Source of the DNA: Curtobacterium sp. MCSS17_007
GTDB lineage: Bacteria > Actinomycetota > Actinomycetes > Actinomycetales > Microbacteriaceae
NCBI RefSeq assembly: GCF_003234175.2
Contig: NZ_CP126257.1
Coordinates: 3,224,001-3,288,000 of the forward strand
DNA length: 64,000 nucleotides
Direction of reading: 5' to 3'
In this document: one piece after another, positions 43,721 to 51,790 of the stretch
Layout of the letters: the number at the start of each line of letters is the position of its first letter
How positions within the stretch are numbered: the stretch's first letter is position 1
The notes under the pieces: generated by a model
The model's database searches: none
Told to the model about the DNA's origin: nothing
What the model saw: only the letters and a program-made list of their open reading frames with translations
Position numbers and translations under genes: made by a program

Positions 43721-44590
43721 ATGGCGGACGATCGTGACGACGTGCGTGACGACGTGCGCGACGAGCTGGAGCAGCGCAGACCGGACTGGGCAGGCCCACG
43801 ACCAGCACGGACTCGGGGCTGGTCGATCCTGCTCACCGTCGCCGGCCCGGTGCTCGCGGTCACGTCGTTCCTGATGATCGCCGGCTTCAGCCTGCACTCG
43901 ACCTTCACCGACCCGGCCACCGCCCCCGAGTTCCTCCGCAACGTCGTCGCCGCACTCGTCGTCGGCGGCCTGCTCCCCCTCGCCGGAGCGGTGGCCCTCG
44001 CCGTCGTCTGCGTCCGCACGCGGTCGCGTCGCTTCGCCGGGGCCCTGGTGGCCGGCTGCACCGGACTCCTCGTGACCGTGCTCCTCGTCCCGGCGATCCT
44101 CGGACGGTACCTGCCGGACGCCCGGCAGTACGCGGCGGACCTCGACCGGGCCCCGGCGGCCGAGCGGCAGCAGCGGGAGGACATGCAGCGCGTGCTCGAG
44201 GACGTGTACACACGGACCGTGCAGGCGTTGCCCGACGCCAGGGTCGACGTGCGGGACGGGGCATCGACGGACTGGCACATCGAGCAGGACGACTGGTACC
44301 GCACGGACTGCCGACTCTCGGTCGGGCACGACGGTGTCGAGTGGACCGTGGTCAGCAACCCCGGTTTCGACGTGGCAGACCTCGCGGACACGATCGACGC
44401 GGTGGTCCGGACCGCGGAGGACGCCGGGTGGTCCGTCGACCGGACGTCCGACGACCAGACCGGCGAACCGGACGGCGTCGTCGTGCGCACCACGGAAGGC
44501 ACCGTCCGGCTGCACGACCGCTACGGGCCGGACGACGAGGGACACTCCAGCGTGGAGGTCACGGTCTGGACGCACTGCGTCCGGGAGTGA
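43721..44590 (+). CDS. Membrane protein of unknown function
   Basis: A 289-aa protein: charged N-terminus (DDRDDVRDDVRDELEQRRPDW), three hydrophobic helices within 40-140, then a soluble, likely extracytoplasmic domain of about 150 residues with WHIEQDDWYRTDCRL and SNPGFDVADLADTIDAVVRTAEDAGW. Two cysteines there could pair. I do not recognise the family. The ATG follows a run of seven G; the TACGGT -10 is further upstream, so the gene has a leader. Confidence 0.7.
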   Translation: MADDRDDVRDDVRDELEQRRPDWAGPRPARTRGWSILLTVAGPVLAVTSFLMIAGFSLHSTFTDPATAPEFLRNVVAALVVGGLLPLAGAVALAVVCVRTRSRRFAGALVAGCTGLLVTVLLVPAILGRYLPDARQYAADLDRAPAAERQQREDMQRVLEDVYTRTVQALPDARVDVRDGASTDWHIEQDDWYRTDCRLSVGHDGVEWTVVSNPGFDVADLADTIDAVVRTAEDAGWSVDRTSDDQTGEPDGVVVRTTEGTVRLHDRYGPDDEGHSSVEVTVWTHCVRE

Positions 44591-44653
44591 GCAGACCGGC
44601 GCGCAGCGCACAGACGCGAACCGACCGGGTCCGTGATGCCCCAGACTGGAACG

Positions 44654-45637
44654 ATGCCCCAGCTCCCCGTCGTCTTCGAGGTCGGCTCCATCATCGCGCT
44701 CGTCGCGATCCTGGTCGTCGACCTGCTCATCGTCGCCCGCCGACCGCACGTGCCGAGCCTGCGGGAGTCCGGGGCGTGGGTGGGCGTCTACGTCGGGCTG
44801 GCGCTCGTCTTCGCCGTGCTCATGCTCGTGTTCGCGGGCGGGGACGCCGCGGGGCAGTTCGTCGCCGGCTGGCTCACCGAGTACAGCCTGAGCATCGACA
44901 ACCTGTTCGTCTTCGTCATCATCATGGCCCGGTTCAGCGTGCCGAAGGCGATCCAGCAGGAGGTGCTGATGCTCGGCATCATCATCGCCCTGGTGCTGCG
45001 CGGGGTGTTCATCCTGGTGGGCGCCCAGCTCATCGAGGACTTCACCTGGATCTTCTACCTGTTCGGGGCGTGGCTGATCTGGACCGCGATCCAGCAGCTC
45101 CGCGAGGACGACGACGAGGAACAGCAGGACAGCGCGCTCGTCCGACTGCTCCGCCGACGCGTCCGGATCACGGACGAGTTCGACGGCATGAAGTTCCGGG
45201 TGACCCACGACGGGGCCCGGCACTTCACGCCGCTGCTCATCGTCCTCATCGCGATCGGCACCACCGACCTGCTCTTCGCGCTCGACTCGATCCCGGCGAT
45301 CTTCGGCATCACCGAGAGCGCGTTCATCGTCTTCACCGCGAACGTCTTCGCCCTGATGGGCCTCCGGCAGCTGTACTTCCTGCTCGGCGGGCTGCTCGAG
45401 CGCCTGGTCTACCTGAAGTACGGGATCGCGCTCATCCTCGCGTTCATCGGCGTCAAGCTCGTCCTGCACGCCCTGCACGAGAACGAGCTGCCGTTCGTCA
45501 ACGGCGGCGAGGGCTTCTCGTGGGCGCCGGAGATCCCCACGTGGGTGTCACTCGTGGTGATCCTCGTCGCGATGGCGGGTGCGACCGGGGCGAGCCTGGT
45601 GCGGATGCGGCACGACAGCACGGTCGGCCAGCGCTGA
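44654..45637 (+). CDS. TerC-family integral membrane protein
   Basis: A 327-aa protein with 8-9 helices. The family's acidic membrane motifs are present: SLSIDNLFVFVIIM, then TTDLLFALDSIPAIFGITESAFIVFTANVFALMGLRQLYFLL. TerC/Alx-type proteins are linked to tellurite resistance and manganese export. An acidic loop (LREDDDEEQQD) lies between helices. I chose the ATG 6 nt after CAGACT, the leaderless spacing; in-frame GTG and ATG starts 18-21 nt earlier exist. Confidence 0.92.
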   Translation: MPQLPVVFEVGSIIALVAILVVDLLIVARRPHVPSLRESGAWVGVYVGLALVFAVLMLVFAGGDAAGQFVAGWLTEYSLSIDNLFVFVIIMARFSVPKAIQQEVLMLGIIIALVLRGVFILVGAQLIEDFTWIFYLFGAWLIWTAIQQLREDDDEEQQDSALVRLLRRRVRITDEFDGMKFRVTHDGARHFTPLLIVLIAIGTTDLLFALDSIPAIFGITESAFIVFTANVFALMGLRQLYFLLGGLLERLVYLKYGIALILAFIGVKLVLHALHENELPFVNGGEGFSWAPEIPTWVSLVVILVAMAGATGASLVRMRHDSTVGQR

Positions 45638-45667
45638 CCCGACCCGCCGGGGCGTCCACCCGCACGC

Positions 45668-46654
45668 TCACCTGCGGAGCGTCTCCTTCGGCGTCTCGCC
45701 GAAGCGCTGCCGGTACGTGCCCGAGAACCGACCGAGGTGGAAGAACCCCCACCGTCGGGCGATCGCCGAGACGGTCGCCGATCCGGGTGCGGCGACCAGC
45801 AGTTCGGCACGGACACGGCGCAACCGCAGCTCGTGCACGTACGTCATCGGCGTCACGCCGAGCAGCCGTCGGAACCCCTCCTGCGTGCTCCGGACGCTCA
45901 GCCCGGCGGCAGCGGCGATCTGCTCCACGGTCAGGGGTTCTCCCGCGTGGGCGTGGACGAACTCGACCGCGGCACGGATCCGCGCGCTCCTCGGCCGGAG
46001 CAGTTCCGGGGGCAGCTCCTCCTCCTGCGGCGGGAAGAGCGAGAGGAACGCCGCCGCGACCGACCGCGTCGCCTCGTGCCAGGCCAGGGGCGCCGGCTCC
46101 GCGTCGGTGAGGACGGCCGTCGCCGCCGTCAGGGCGTCCCGCCACGCCGTGAGGGCGGTGGGGTCGGGACGCCTCCCGACGTCGAGGCACAGGGACCGGA
46201 CCGCCGTGCCGGCCCGTTCGCTCGCCACGTCGTGGACGAGCGTGCGGTCGAGGTGGACCAGGCGCGCGTCGAAGTCGGTCGCCTCGAAGACGAGCTCGTG
46301 GCCGTCCGGGGACAGGGCCGGCCGCATCGACGGCAGGGGGAGCGGGTCACCGAGGGTGTCGAGGACGATCGAGCCGGCCGTGAGCCAGTGCACGACGTAG
46401 TCGTCCCCGCCGACGTGCACCTCACCGCGGAGGAACCCGTGCACCTGCGAGCGCCGGAGGGTCAGCGCCGCGTCACCGACCGCGGTGTAGCGGTACGAGT
46501 ACGGTCCGTCCGTGGTCGTGCTGTGCCAGTGGTTGCCCGCGTACATCCCCGGCAGTGTGGCCATCGCCTCGTCCGGGGTCGTGCCCGCCGCCTCGAGCCG
46601 GACCTCCGGTCGCCACGGGCCGGACTCCGTCCCGAGCGTGCGCACGTTCGACAC
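45668..46654 (-). CDS. AraC-family transcriptional regulator
   Basis: A 328-aa activator. The C-terminal double HTH is clear: LTVEQIAAAAGLSVRSTQEGFRRLLG, then VSAIARRWGFFHLGRFSGTYRQRFGETP. The N-terminal half resembles the AraC-binding-like domain of the FeaR/OxyS-type group (VHWLTAGSIVLD). Its ligand is unknown. AGGAGG precedes the GTG. It converges with terC; nothing in its own orientation follows. Confidence 0.9.
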   Translation of the reverse strand: MSNVRTLGTESGPWRPEVRLEAAGTTPDEAMATLPGMYAGNHWHSTTTDGPYSYRYTAVGDAALTLRRSQVHGFLRGEVHVGGDDYVVHWLTAGSIVLDTLGDPLPLPSMRPALSPDGHELVFEATDFDARLVHLDRTLVHDVASERAGTAVRSLCLDVGRRPDPTALTAWRDALTAATAVLTDAEPAPLAWHEATRSVAAAFLSLFPPQEEELPPELLRPRSARIRAAVEFVHAHAGEPLTVEQIAAAAGLSVRSTQEGFRRLLGVTPMTYVHELRLRRVRAELLVAAPGSATVSAIARRWGFFHLGRFSGTYRQRFGETPKETLRR

Positions 46655-46756
46655 AGTGGGCCTCCTGATCTCCTGGTCCCCCGGGGCGGTGACCGGATGC
46701 TACGGAGGAGCAGCGCGTCCGGGGAAGGAAGAAGTCCGGATCACGCGGCGTGAGCC

Positions 46757-46786
46757 GACCGGAGGCGGTGATCTGCGCCTCCCGTC
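46757..46786. repeat. Dispersed palindrome, degenerate copy 9
   Basis: Short arms GACCGGAGGCG and CGCCTCCCGTC around GTGATCTG. It is the only copy not placed just after a stop codon: it lies between the divergent AraC gene and a 55-aa gene. Confidence 0.6.
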
Positions 46787-46817
46787 CGTCCCACTGCGCC
46801 GGCCGTACCGTGGACGC

Positions 46818-46985
46818 ATGACGACGGCGCTGACCAGGACCGACCCGCAGGGCGCCGACCAGGAGGCGTGGCCGGTGGAGGGCAGCGCGCCGCTCGCCTC
46901 GGTGGCCTGCGCCGTCCTCCGCCGGGACCGGGCGTCAGGACGCGCGACGACGTTCGAGTGGGACGACCTGACGCTCGACGACTGA
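46818..46985 (+). CDS. Small hypothetical protein (55 aa)
   Basis: A short acidic protein with LASVACAVLRRDRASGRATTFEWDDLTLDD as its centre and end. No known domain. It is supported by TACCGT exactly 6 nt before the ATG and by GC3-rich codons. It converges with the next gene, whose stop is 5 nt away. Confidence 0.6.
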   Translation: MTTALTRTDPQGADQEAWPVEGSAPLASVACAVLRRDRASGRATTFEWDDLTLDD

Positions 46986-46990
46986 GTCCG

Positions 46991-47353
46991 TCAGGAGGGC
47001 TCGTCGACGAGTGCGATGAAGCGACTGCCGACACCGTGCACCTGGTGCCGGGTGGTCCCGGCCGCGGGGCGCGGTGCCTCGTCCAGGTCGTGGTCGTCGC
47101 ACACGAGCAGGGTCCAGTCCGGCCACCACTTCTTCGGCCGCTCCTGCTCGGAGGCGCCGCACACGGCGCACTCGAGGTGCGCCCAGACCTTCTTCGCGCC
47201 GGTCCGGTTCGCGCGGGACTGGGCGAGCCAGGCGGGCGGGTCCTGCTCGAGCGCCGCGAGGTCGGCCTCGCTGATGTGCGACGGGACGCCGTGGCGGGCC
47301 GCCATCTCGAGGGGGATGTCGAGCCGGATGGCGGCGTCACGTCGGGAGAGCAT
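46991..47353 (-). CDS. Hypothetical protein with a cysteine pair
   Basis: A 120-aa protein. The N-terminus (SRRDAAIRLDIPLEMAARHGVPSHISEADLAAL) looks like a DNA-binding or adaptor helix set. The middle has ECAVCGASEQ and later LLVCDDHDLDEA, giving two close Cys plus Cys/His that may bind zinc. I do not recognise it. TACCCT, 6 nt, ATG indicates a leaderless start. Confidence 0.65.
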   Translation of the reverse strand: MLSRRDAAIRLDIPLEMAARHGVPSHISEADLAALEQDPPAWLAQSRANRTGAKKVWAHLECAVCGASEQERPKKWWPDWTLLVCDDHDLDEAPRPAAGTTRHQVHGVGSRFIALVDEPS

Positions 47354-47412
47354 CGGTCCAGGGTAGGTCGTCCGGGTCGACCAGCACGCCCACGGGGCCG
47401 CGGCAGGGGAGT

Positions 47413-48051
47413 TCACCGGACGGCGCGGGACTCCTCCGGGAGCGGTTCGGTGAGACCGAGGATGCAGCCCTCGACCGCGGTGACCCGGACCTGCTCGGTG
47501 TCGTCGTGCAGGACGCTCTGGCTCACGGCACCCACGTGCGCCGCGACCACCGCGCGCGTGAAGAGCGCCGGGTCGACGGTGGGCCGGAGCCCGATGCGCG
47601 CGAGGCTGCCGACCAGGAGCGGCTGCAGGGTGTCGTGGAAGTGGTCCGTGTGCTCGCGCAGCAACCGGTTGACGGTCTCGTCGTGGCGGGCGCGGGTGAT
47701 GAGGACCGAGCGGATGGCGTACCACTTCTCCTCCGGCGGGAGCCCCCCGACCACACCGCGGACGACGTCGTCGAGCGAGGGGTGCTCGGCGGCCCGGGCG
47801 TCGTCGAGCATGCCGCCGAGGAGCTCGGAGACCAGGGCGGCCTGCTGCTCGTAGACGGCGAAGAAGAGCTCGTCGACACTGCGGAAGTTCGAGTAGAACG
47901 CCCCACGGGTGAACCCGGCCCGGGTCACGATCGCCTCGACGCTCACCGCGGTGGTGCCGGTCTCGTCGAACACGGCCTCGGCGGCGGCGACGAGCTGTGC
48001 GCGGGTGCTGCTGCGGCGTCGGACCGGCCGATCCGGGGCTGGGGTGCTCAT
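47413..48051 (-). CDS. TetR-family transcriptional regulator
   Basis: A 212-aa repressor: RAQLVAAAEAVFDETGTTAVSVEAIVTRAGFTRGAFYSNFRSVDELFF is the TetR HTH. The C-terminal ligand domain is typical in size. Its -10 box TAGCGT (48063-48058) uses the TAG stop codon of the upstream acetoacetate decarboxylase-like gene, and the ATG follows 6 nt later, so it can be made both from its own leaderless promoter and by read-through. It probably controls the decarboxylase/dehydrogenase pair. Confidence 0.9.
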   Translation of the reverse strand: MSTPAPDRPVRRRSSTRAQLVAAAEAVFDETGTTAVSVEAIVTRAGFTRGAFYSNFRSVDELFFAVYEQQAALVSELLGGMLDDARAAEHPSLDDVVRGVVGGLPPEEKWYAIRSVLITRARHDETVNRLLREHTDHFHDTLQPLLVGSLARIGLRPTVDPALFTRAVVAAHVGAVSQSVLHDDTEQVRVTAVEGCILGLTEPLPEESRAVR

Positions 48052-48060
48052 GTGGTCACG

Positions 48061-48822
48061 CTACTGAGTCGCCTGCGTGTCCAGTGCGGCGAGGTAGTCG
48101 TGGACGGGCCGGACGGGTGCGAGGGTCAGGTCGGTGACGATGTGCGAGGCACTGACGACCTCGAGCACGGGCAGGTCCGCCATGGGTGCCAGGGCGTGCG
48201 CGAACAACTGCAGCCGGGCGGGGCCGGTCCAGGCCTCCTTGACCGTGAGGTCGGTGATCTCGGTGCGGACCAGGTGCGCCGCGCGGAGGCCCTGGGTGAA
48301 GACGTCCGGCACGAGCTTGACCATGAACGTCGGGACGGCGATCTGCGCCCTCGCTTCCTCGTGGTCGAGCGGCTCCCACTCGTACGCCATCGTCGCCGTC
48401 GCGACCCGCTCGGTGCCGCGGTCGAGGGTGCCGACGAGAGCGCCCTCGTCGACGCGGAGCCGCGGGGTGCCGAGCACCTTCGGGTAGGCGCTGAGCTCAC
48501 GGCCGGAGACGGTCGCGGCGAAGTTGTCGAGGTACATCGCGTGCAGGTACTCACCGTGCTCGCCGTCGAGGGTGACCTGGATCGCCTGACCGGACTCGAC
48601 GTAGGGGCCGTACCCGTCGACCTCGCCCATCTTCATGACCTCGAACCGCACGAGGGGCTCCTCGACCACGAGCGGCTCCGGGACGACCGCGCGGAGTGCG
48701 TCGGGGTCGGTGCGGTACACGACGTTCAGGTACTCGCGGTCGGTGAACCGGGTCGCGCGCAGCGGGTAGACGGGGGCGGCGAGCGGGGTGGTGCCGCGCT
48801 GCAGTGCTTCGAGCGGAGTCAT
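48061..48822 (-). CDS. Acetoacetate decarboxylase family protein
   Basis: A 253-aa protein of the ADC fold. The Schiff-base lysine is Lys115 in AYPKVLG, the same number as in the clostridial enzyme, and YGPYVESGQAIQV with YLHAMYLDNFAATVSGREL is conserved. True ADC splits acetoacetate to acetone and CO2, while many actinobacterial homologues act on other keto acids. It is divergent from a hydroxyacyl-CoA dehydrogenase gene and precedes a TetR gene, suggesting one catabolic unit. Confidence 0.87.
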   Translation of the reverse strand: MTPLEALQRGTTPLAAPVYPLRATRFTDREYLNVVYRTDPDALRAVVPEPLVVEEPLVRFEVMKMGEVDGYGPYVESGQAIQVTLDGEHGEYLHAMYLDNFAATVSGRELSAYPKVLGTPRLRVDEGALVGTLDRGTERVATATMAYEWEPLDHEEARAQIAVPTFMVKLVPDVFTQGLRAAHLVRTEITDLTVKEAWTGPARLQLFAHALAPMADLPVLEVVSASHIVTDLTLAPVRPVHDYLAALDTQATQ

Positions 48823-48838
48823 GGTGTCGACCTTCCGG

Positions 48839-48866
48839 TTGCGATACGGATCGTACTGAGTACAGT
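48839..48866. promoter_or_regulatory. Divergent promoter with GTACT-G-AGTAC operator
   Basis: On the plus strand TTGCGA (48839-48844), 16 nt and TACAGT (48861-48866) form a promoter for the dehydrogenase gene. The palindrome GTACTGAGTAC (48853-48863) overlaps the -10 and is a good candidate site for the TetR-family repressor encoded nearby. Confidence 0.5.
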
Positions 48867-48931
48867 TTGCATCGGCGGGATCGAGCACACAAGCCCGGTT
48901 CCCGGACCACGTCTCCACGAGAGGAACCGGC

Positions 48932-49795
48932 ATGACCTTCCAGCTGCCCCAGGACGTCCAGTCCCGTCCGGTCACCGTGATCGGGGGTGGCACGCTCGGC
49001 CGCCGCATCGCCCTGATGTTCGCCAGCGGTGGCGCGGACACCCGGGTGTACGACCTGTCCGAGCAGGTCCGCTCCGACGCGGTGGCGTACGTCGAGCAGA
49101 CCCTGCCGGAGGTCGTCGCCTCGCGCCAGGGCGCCGTCGCGGGCACGGTCCGCGGTGACGACGACCTCACGACCGCGGTCGACGGTGCGTGGCTGGTCGT
49201 CGAGGCGATCCCCGAGCGCCTCGAACTGAAGACGACGGTCTTCGGGCAGCTCGACCGAGCCGTCGCCGCGGACACGATCCTCGCGAGCAACTCGTCGTCG
49301 TACGCGTCACGCCTGATGATCGACGAGGTCGAGCACCCCGAGCGGGTGCTGAACATGCACTTCTACATGCCGCCCCGGCAGAACGCCGTCGACCTGATGA
49401 GCGACGGCCAGACCGACCCGGCGGTCCTGGCCTTCCTGCAGGAGCAGCTGCCCCGCTACGGCGTCTTCCCGTTCGTCGCGCACCGGGAGTCGACCGGCTT
49501 CATCTTCAACCGCATCTGGGCCGCCATCAAGCGGGAGTCGCTGGCCGTCGTCGCCGACGGCGTCTCCACGCCCGAGGACGTCGACGCGATGTTCCAGGTG
49601 AACTCCGGCGCACCCGCCGGCCCGTTCCGGATGATGGACCAGGTCGGCCTCGACGTCGTGCTCGACATCGAGGACCACTACGCCGCAGAGGACCCGCACC
49701 TGCCCGAGGGCCCGCGGAAGCTCCTGCACGAGTACGTCGACGCCGGCCACCTCGGGGTCAAGACCGGCCGCGGCTTCTACACCTACGACCACTGA
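48932..49795 (+). CDS. 3-hydroxyacyl-CoA dehydrogenase family protein
   Basis: A 287-aa NAD-dependent dehydrogenase: VTVIGGGTLGRRIALMFASGG is the Rossmann loop, LASNSSSY matches the conserved Ser/Asn, and VLNMHFYMPP brings the catalytic His. HRESTGFIFNRIW and HLGVKTGRGFYTYD complete the C-terminal domain. It oxidises a 3-hydroxyacyl-CoA or related hydroxy acid. GAGAGGA precedes the ATG. It is divergent from the acetoacetate decarboxylase-like gene, with the shared operator between them. Confidence 0.9.
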   Translation: MTFQLPQDVQSRPVTVIGGGTLGRRIALMFASGGADTRVYDLSEQVRSDAVAYVEQTLPEVVASRQGAVAGTVRGDDDLTTAVDGAWLVVEAIPERLELKTTVFGQLDRAVAADTILASNSSSYASRLMIDEVEHPERVLNMHFYMPPRQNAVDLMSDGQTDPAVLAFLQEQLPRYGVFPFVAHRESTGFIFNRIWAAIKRESLAVVADGVSTPEDVDAMFQVNSGAPAGPFRMMDQVGLDVVLDIEDHYAAEDPHLPEGPRKLLHEYVDAGHLGVKTGRGFYTYDH

Positions 49796-49802
49796 CGGGC
49801 CA

Positions 49803-49825
49803 CGTGCAGCCCCGAGGGCTGCACG
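49803..49825 (+). terminator. Hairpin terminator after the dehydrogenase gene
   Basis: Perfect 10-nt arms CGTGCAGCCC and GGGCTGCACG with a 3-nt loop, 7 nt after the stop. There is no U-tract. A palindrome of the dispersed family follows 43 nt later for the opposite strand. Confidence 0.6.
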
Positions 49826-49868
49826 GACCGTCACGGCTGGACCGACGGGCGGGCCGGCGGGCCGCCTG

Positions 49869-49914
49869 TCGGACGGGAGGCGCGGGGGTACCCGACACCG
49901 CGCCTCCCGTCCGA
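49869..49914. repeat. Dispersed palindrome, copy 10
   Basis: Seventeen-nt perfect arms (TCGGACGGGAGGCGCGG) around a 12-nt loop, 11 nt after the stop of the GAF-protein gene. It is the rightmost copy in the window. Confidence 0.9.
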
Positions 49915-49925
49915 CGCCGCAACCG

Positions 49926-51044
49926 TCACGCCACCGGCGTGCGGTGCGCTCCACCGGACCCGAACCGGGTGGAGTCCTCGGGGCGGTACAGGGCGTCGCG
50001 CGCCAGGACGGCGAAGTCCCGGAGCAGGTCGAGCTCGACCGTGTCCTCGCGTCGCGGGGTCGGGTCGAACACGCACACCGCGCCGATCCTGGTCCCGTCC
50101 ACGCTCTCCAGCGGATGGCCCGCGTAGAAGCGGATCCGCCCGCGCCGGGCGATCCGGGGGCGGTCAGGGTCCCACGCGTCCCCGATCACCATCGCACCGG
50201 ACCGCAGCACGGTCGAGCGGCAGAAGGAGTCCTGCAGCGCCTGGCTCCCGCGCGGGATCCAGGTGCTCGCCGCCGACCACTGCCGTCCCTCCGGCAGGAA
50301 CGTGATCGCGGCCCCCTTCGTGCCGAACAGCTCCGTCATGTGCTGGACCAGCCGGTCGAGCGCGGCGTCGGCCGGTGCGTCCACGATGCCGAGGCGACGG
50401 ATCGCGTCGTAGCGGTGTGCGAAGGGCTGCGGGGTGGAGCGCAGCCACTGCGGGCTCCCCGCACGGGAGCGCTGCTGCTCCAGCAGCAGCTGCGTGACCT
50501 CGAGGAGGAACGACGGGACGCCCGAGGTCGCGTCGGCCTCCACCCGCAGGACGACCAGGTCCGGACGTGCGCGGTGGAGCGCTGCCACGAGGTCGGTCCG
50601 GTCCTCGTCGTGCGCGAGGGCGAGCACGATCTCCGCGGTCGGTGCGAGCCGGGGCCGGAGCTGGTCGACCAGGACGAGCGCCTCCTCGGCCGCGCCGACG
50701 ACCGCGGTGGTCGTCGTGCGGCTGTGGACGACGCTGCCGGACAGGCAGACCATCACGACGTCGTGGTTGGCGAGGTGGATCCCGTTCCCGGCCGCGACCA
50801 GGGTCTGGCCGGTCCAGCTCGACCAGGGCACGGCGGTGACGTCGGCGCCGCGTCCGGTGCGGGCGGCCAGGGCCTGGGCCGTCCGTCGAGCAGCGGGGTG
50901 CAGGGGGAGGCCGGGTGCGAAGACCGCGTCCCCGAAGACCAGGACACGGTCCGGGTCGGGGCCGCTCGCCGACGCGGTGACGATCCGCGTCGAGGACGGA
51001 CGGGTGGGCAGGTGGGGGGCTTCCAGCATGGGCATCGTCGACAT
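49926..51044 (-). CDS. GAF-domain protein with an N-terminal SGNH-like domain
   Basis: A 372-aa cytoplasmic protein. Residues about 30-195 read like a degenerate SGNH hydrolase (RVLVFGDAVFAPGLPLHP, VVMVCLSGSVVH) in which the nucleophile Ser of GDS is Ala. Residues about 215-360 form a GAF domain (DAIRRLGIVDAPADAALDRLV ... IRFYAGHPLESVDGTRIGAVCVFD) close in type to that of the GAF-phosphatase at 5 kb. No output domain follows, so it may act by protein contact. It is monocistronic. Confidence 0.75.
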   Translation of the reverse strand: MSTMPMLEAPHLPTRPSSTRIVTASASGPDPDRVLVFGDAVFAPGLPLHPAARRTAQALAARTGRGADVTAVPWSSWTGQTLVAAGNGIHLANHDVVMVCLSGSVVHSRTTTTAVVGAAEEALVLVDQLRPRLAPTAEIVLALAHDEDRTDLVAALHRARPDLVVLRVEADATSGVPSFLLEVTQLLLEQQRSRAGSPQWLRSTPQPFAHRYDAIRRLGIVDAPADAALDRLVQHMTELFGTKGAAITFLPEGRQWSAASTWIPRGSQALQDSFCRSTVLRSGAMVIGDAWDPDRPRIARRGRIRFYAGHPLESVDGTRIGAVCVFDPTPRREDTVELDLLRDFAVLARDALYRPEDSTRFGSGGAHRTPVA

Positions 51045-51196
51045 CCCTGGGTGAGGTGGAGCTGCTCCCGGATCACCTGCGGTCCCGGGAGCACGTGGGG
51101 CAGGTGTCCCCGAATTGTTCCCCCGCGGTTCATCGAACGTGCGGCCCCAGCGCTGGGGGTTGACTGCGGTCCGTGGTGGCGGTTTGATGCGCAGCC

Positions 51197-51258
51197 GGGC
51201 TCGGGCTCGGGCTCGGGCTGGGGCTGGGGCTCGGACTCGGGCTCGGGCTCGGGCTCGG
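51197..51258. repeat. Hexanucleotide tract (GGCTCG)n
   Basis: About ten units of GGGCTC with two GGGGCT interruptions and one GGACTC, in the 274-nt gap between the GAF gene start and the VOC gene end. The rest of that gap shows no gene. Confidence 0.85.
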
Positions 51259-51318
51259 TGCGAGGACGACCTGCGCGACCTCCACGGCTCCGCCGGTCGA
51301 CGGCCGCCTGATCCGAGG

Positions 51319-51693
51319 TCAGCGGGCCGCCGACCTGCTGAACAGGTTGACGACGTTGCCGTCGGGGTCGCGCACGAGCGCGGACCGGTTGCCCCACGGC
51401 ATCGTGGTCGGTCCGAGGACGACGTCCTCCCGCGCGGGCTGGAGCGCCGCGAACGCAGCGTCGACGTCGGCGACCTCGAACTCGATCACGACGGACCGGT
51501 TCGTCGCGGGGAGGAGCGCCCCGTCGAGCACGGCGACGGTCGCCGTGCTCGCGATCGCGAGGGTCACGCCCGGGCCGCTGAACTGTGCGAAGACCGGTGC
51601 AGGACGCTCGGCCTGCTGCCCGGTGACCCGCTCGTAGAAGGCGACGAGGCCGTCGAGGTCGTCGGTGACGATGCGGATGGATGCGAACGACAT
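51319..51693 (-). CDS. VOC-superfamily (glyoxalase-like) protein
   Basis: A 124-aa single vicinal-oxygen-chelate domain pair: SIRIVTDDLDGLVAFYERVTG at the start, SVVIEFEVADVDAAFAAL in the middle and NRSALVRDPDGNVVNLF at the end. It may bind a small molecule or detoxify it; metal ligands are incomplete. CCGGAGGAAT precedes the ATG. It follows the broken WYL regulator gene in the same direction, which was probably its former controller. Confidence 0.87.
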   Translation of the reverse strand: MSFASIRIVTDDLDGLVAFYERVTGQQAERPAPVFAQFSGPGVTLAIASTATVAVLDGALLPATNRSVVIEFEVADVDAAFAALQPAREDVVLGPTTMPWGNRSALVRDPDGNVVNLFSRSAAR

Positions 51694-51790
51694 GGGATTC
51701 CTCCGGTGGAGCTGACGGGGTGTGTGCACCAGCTTCACCGGAGGTCGCGACAGCGTCCTGTCGGTGTTCCCGGAAGAGCTCCGCTGCGTG

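Noticed and set aside
43583..45478. A 631-codon minus-strand frame over the membrane-protein and terC genes
   Set aside because: Highly charged and antisense to terC, whose membrane motifs are clear.
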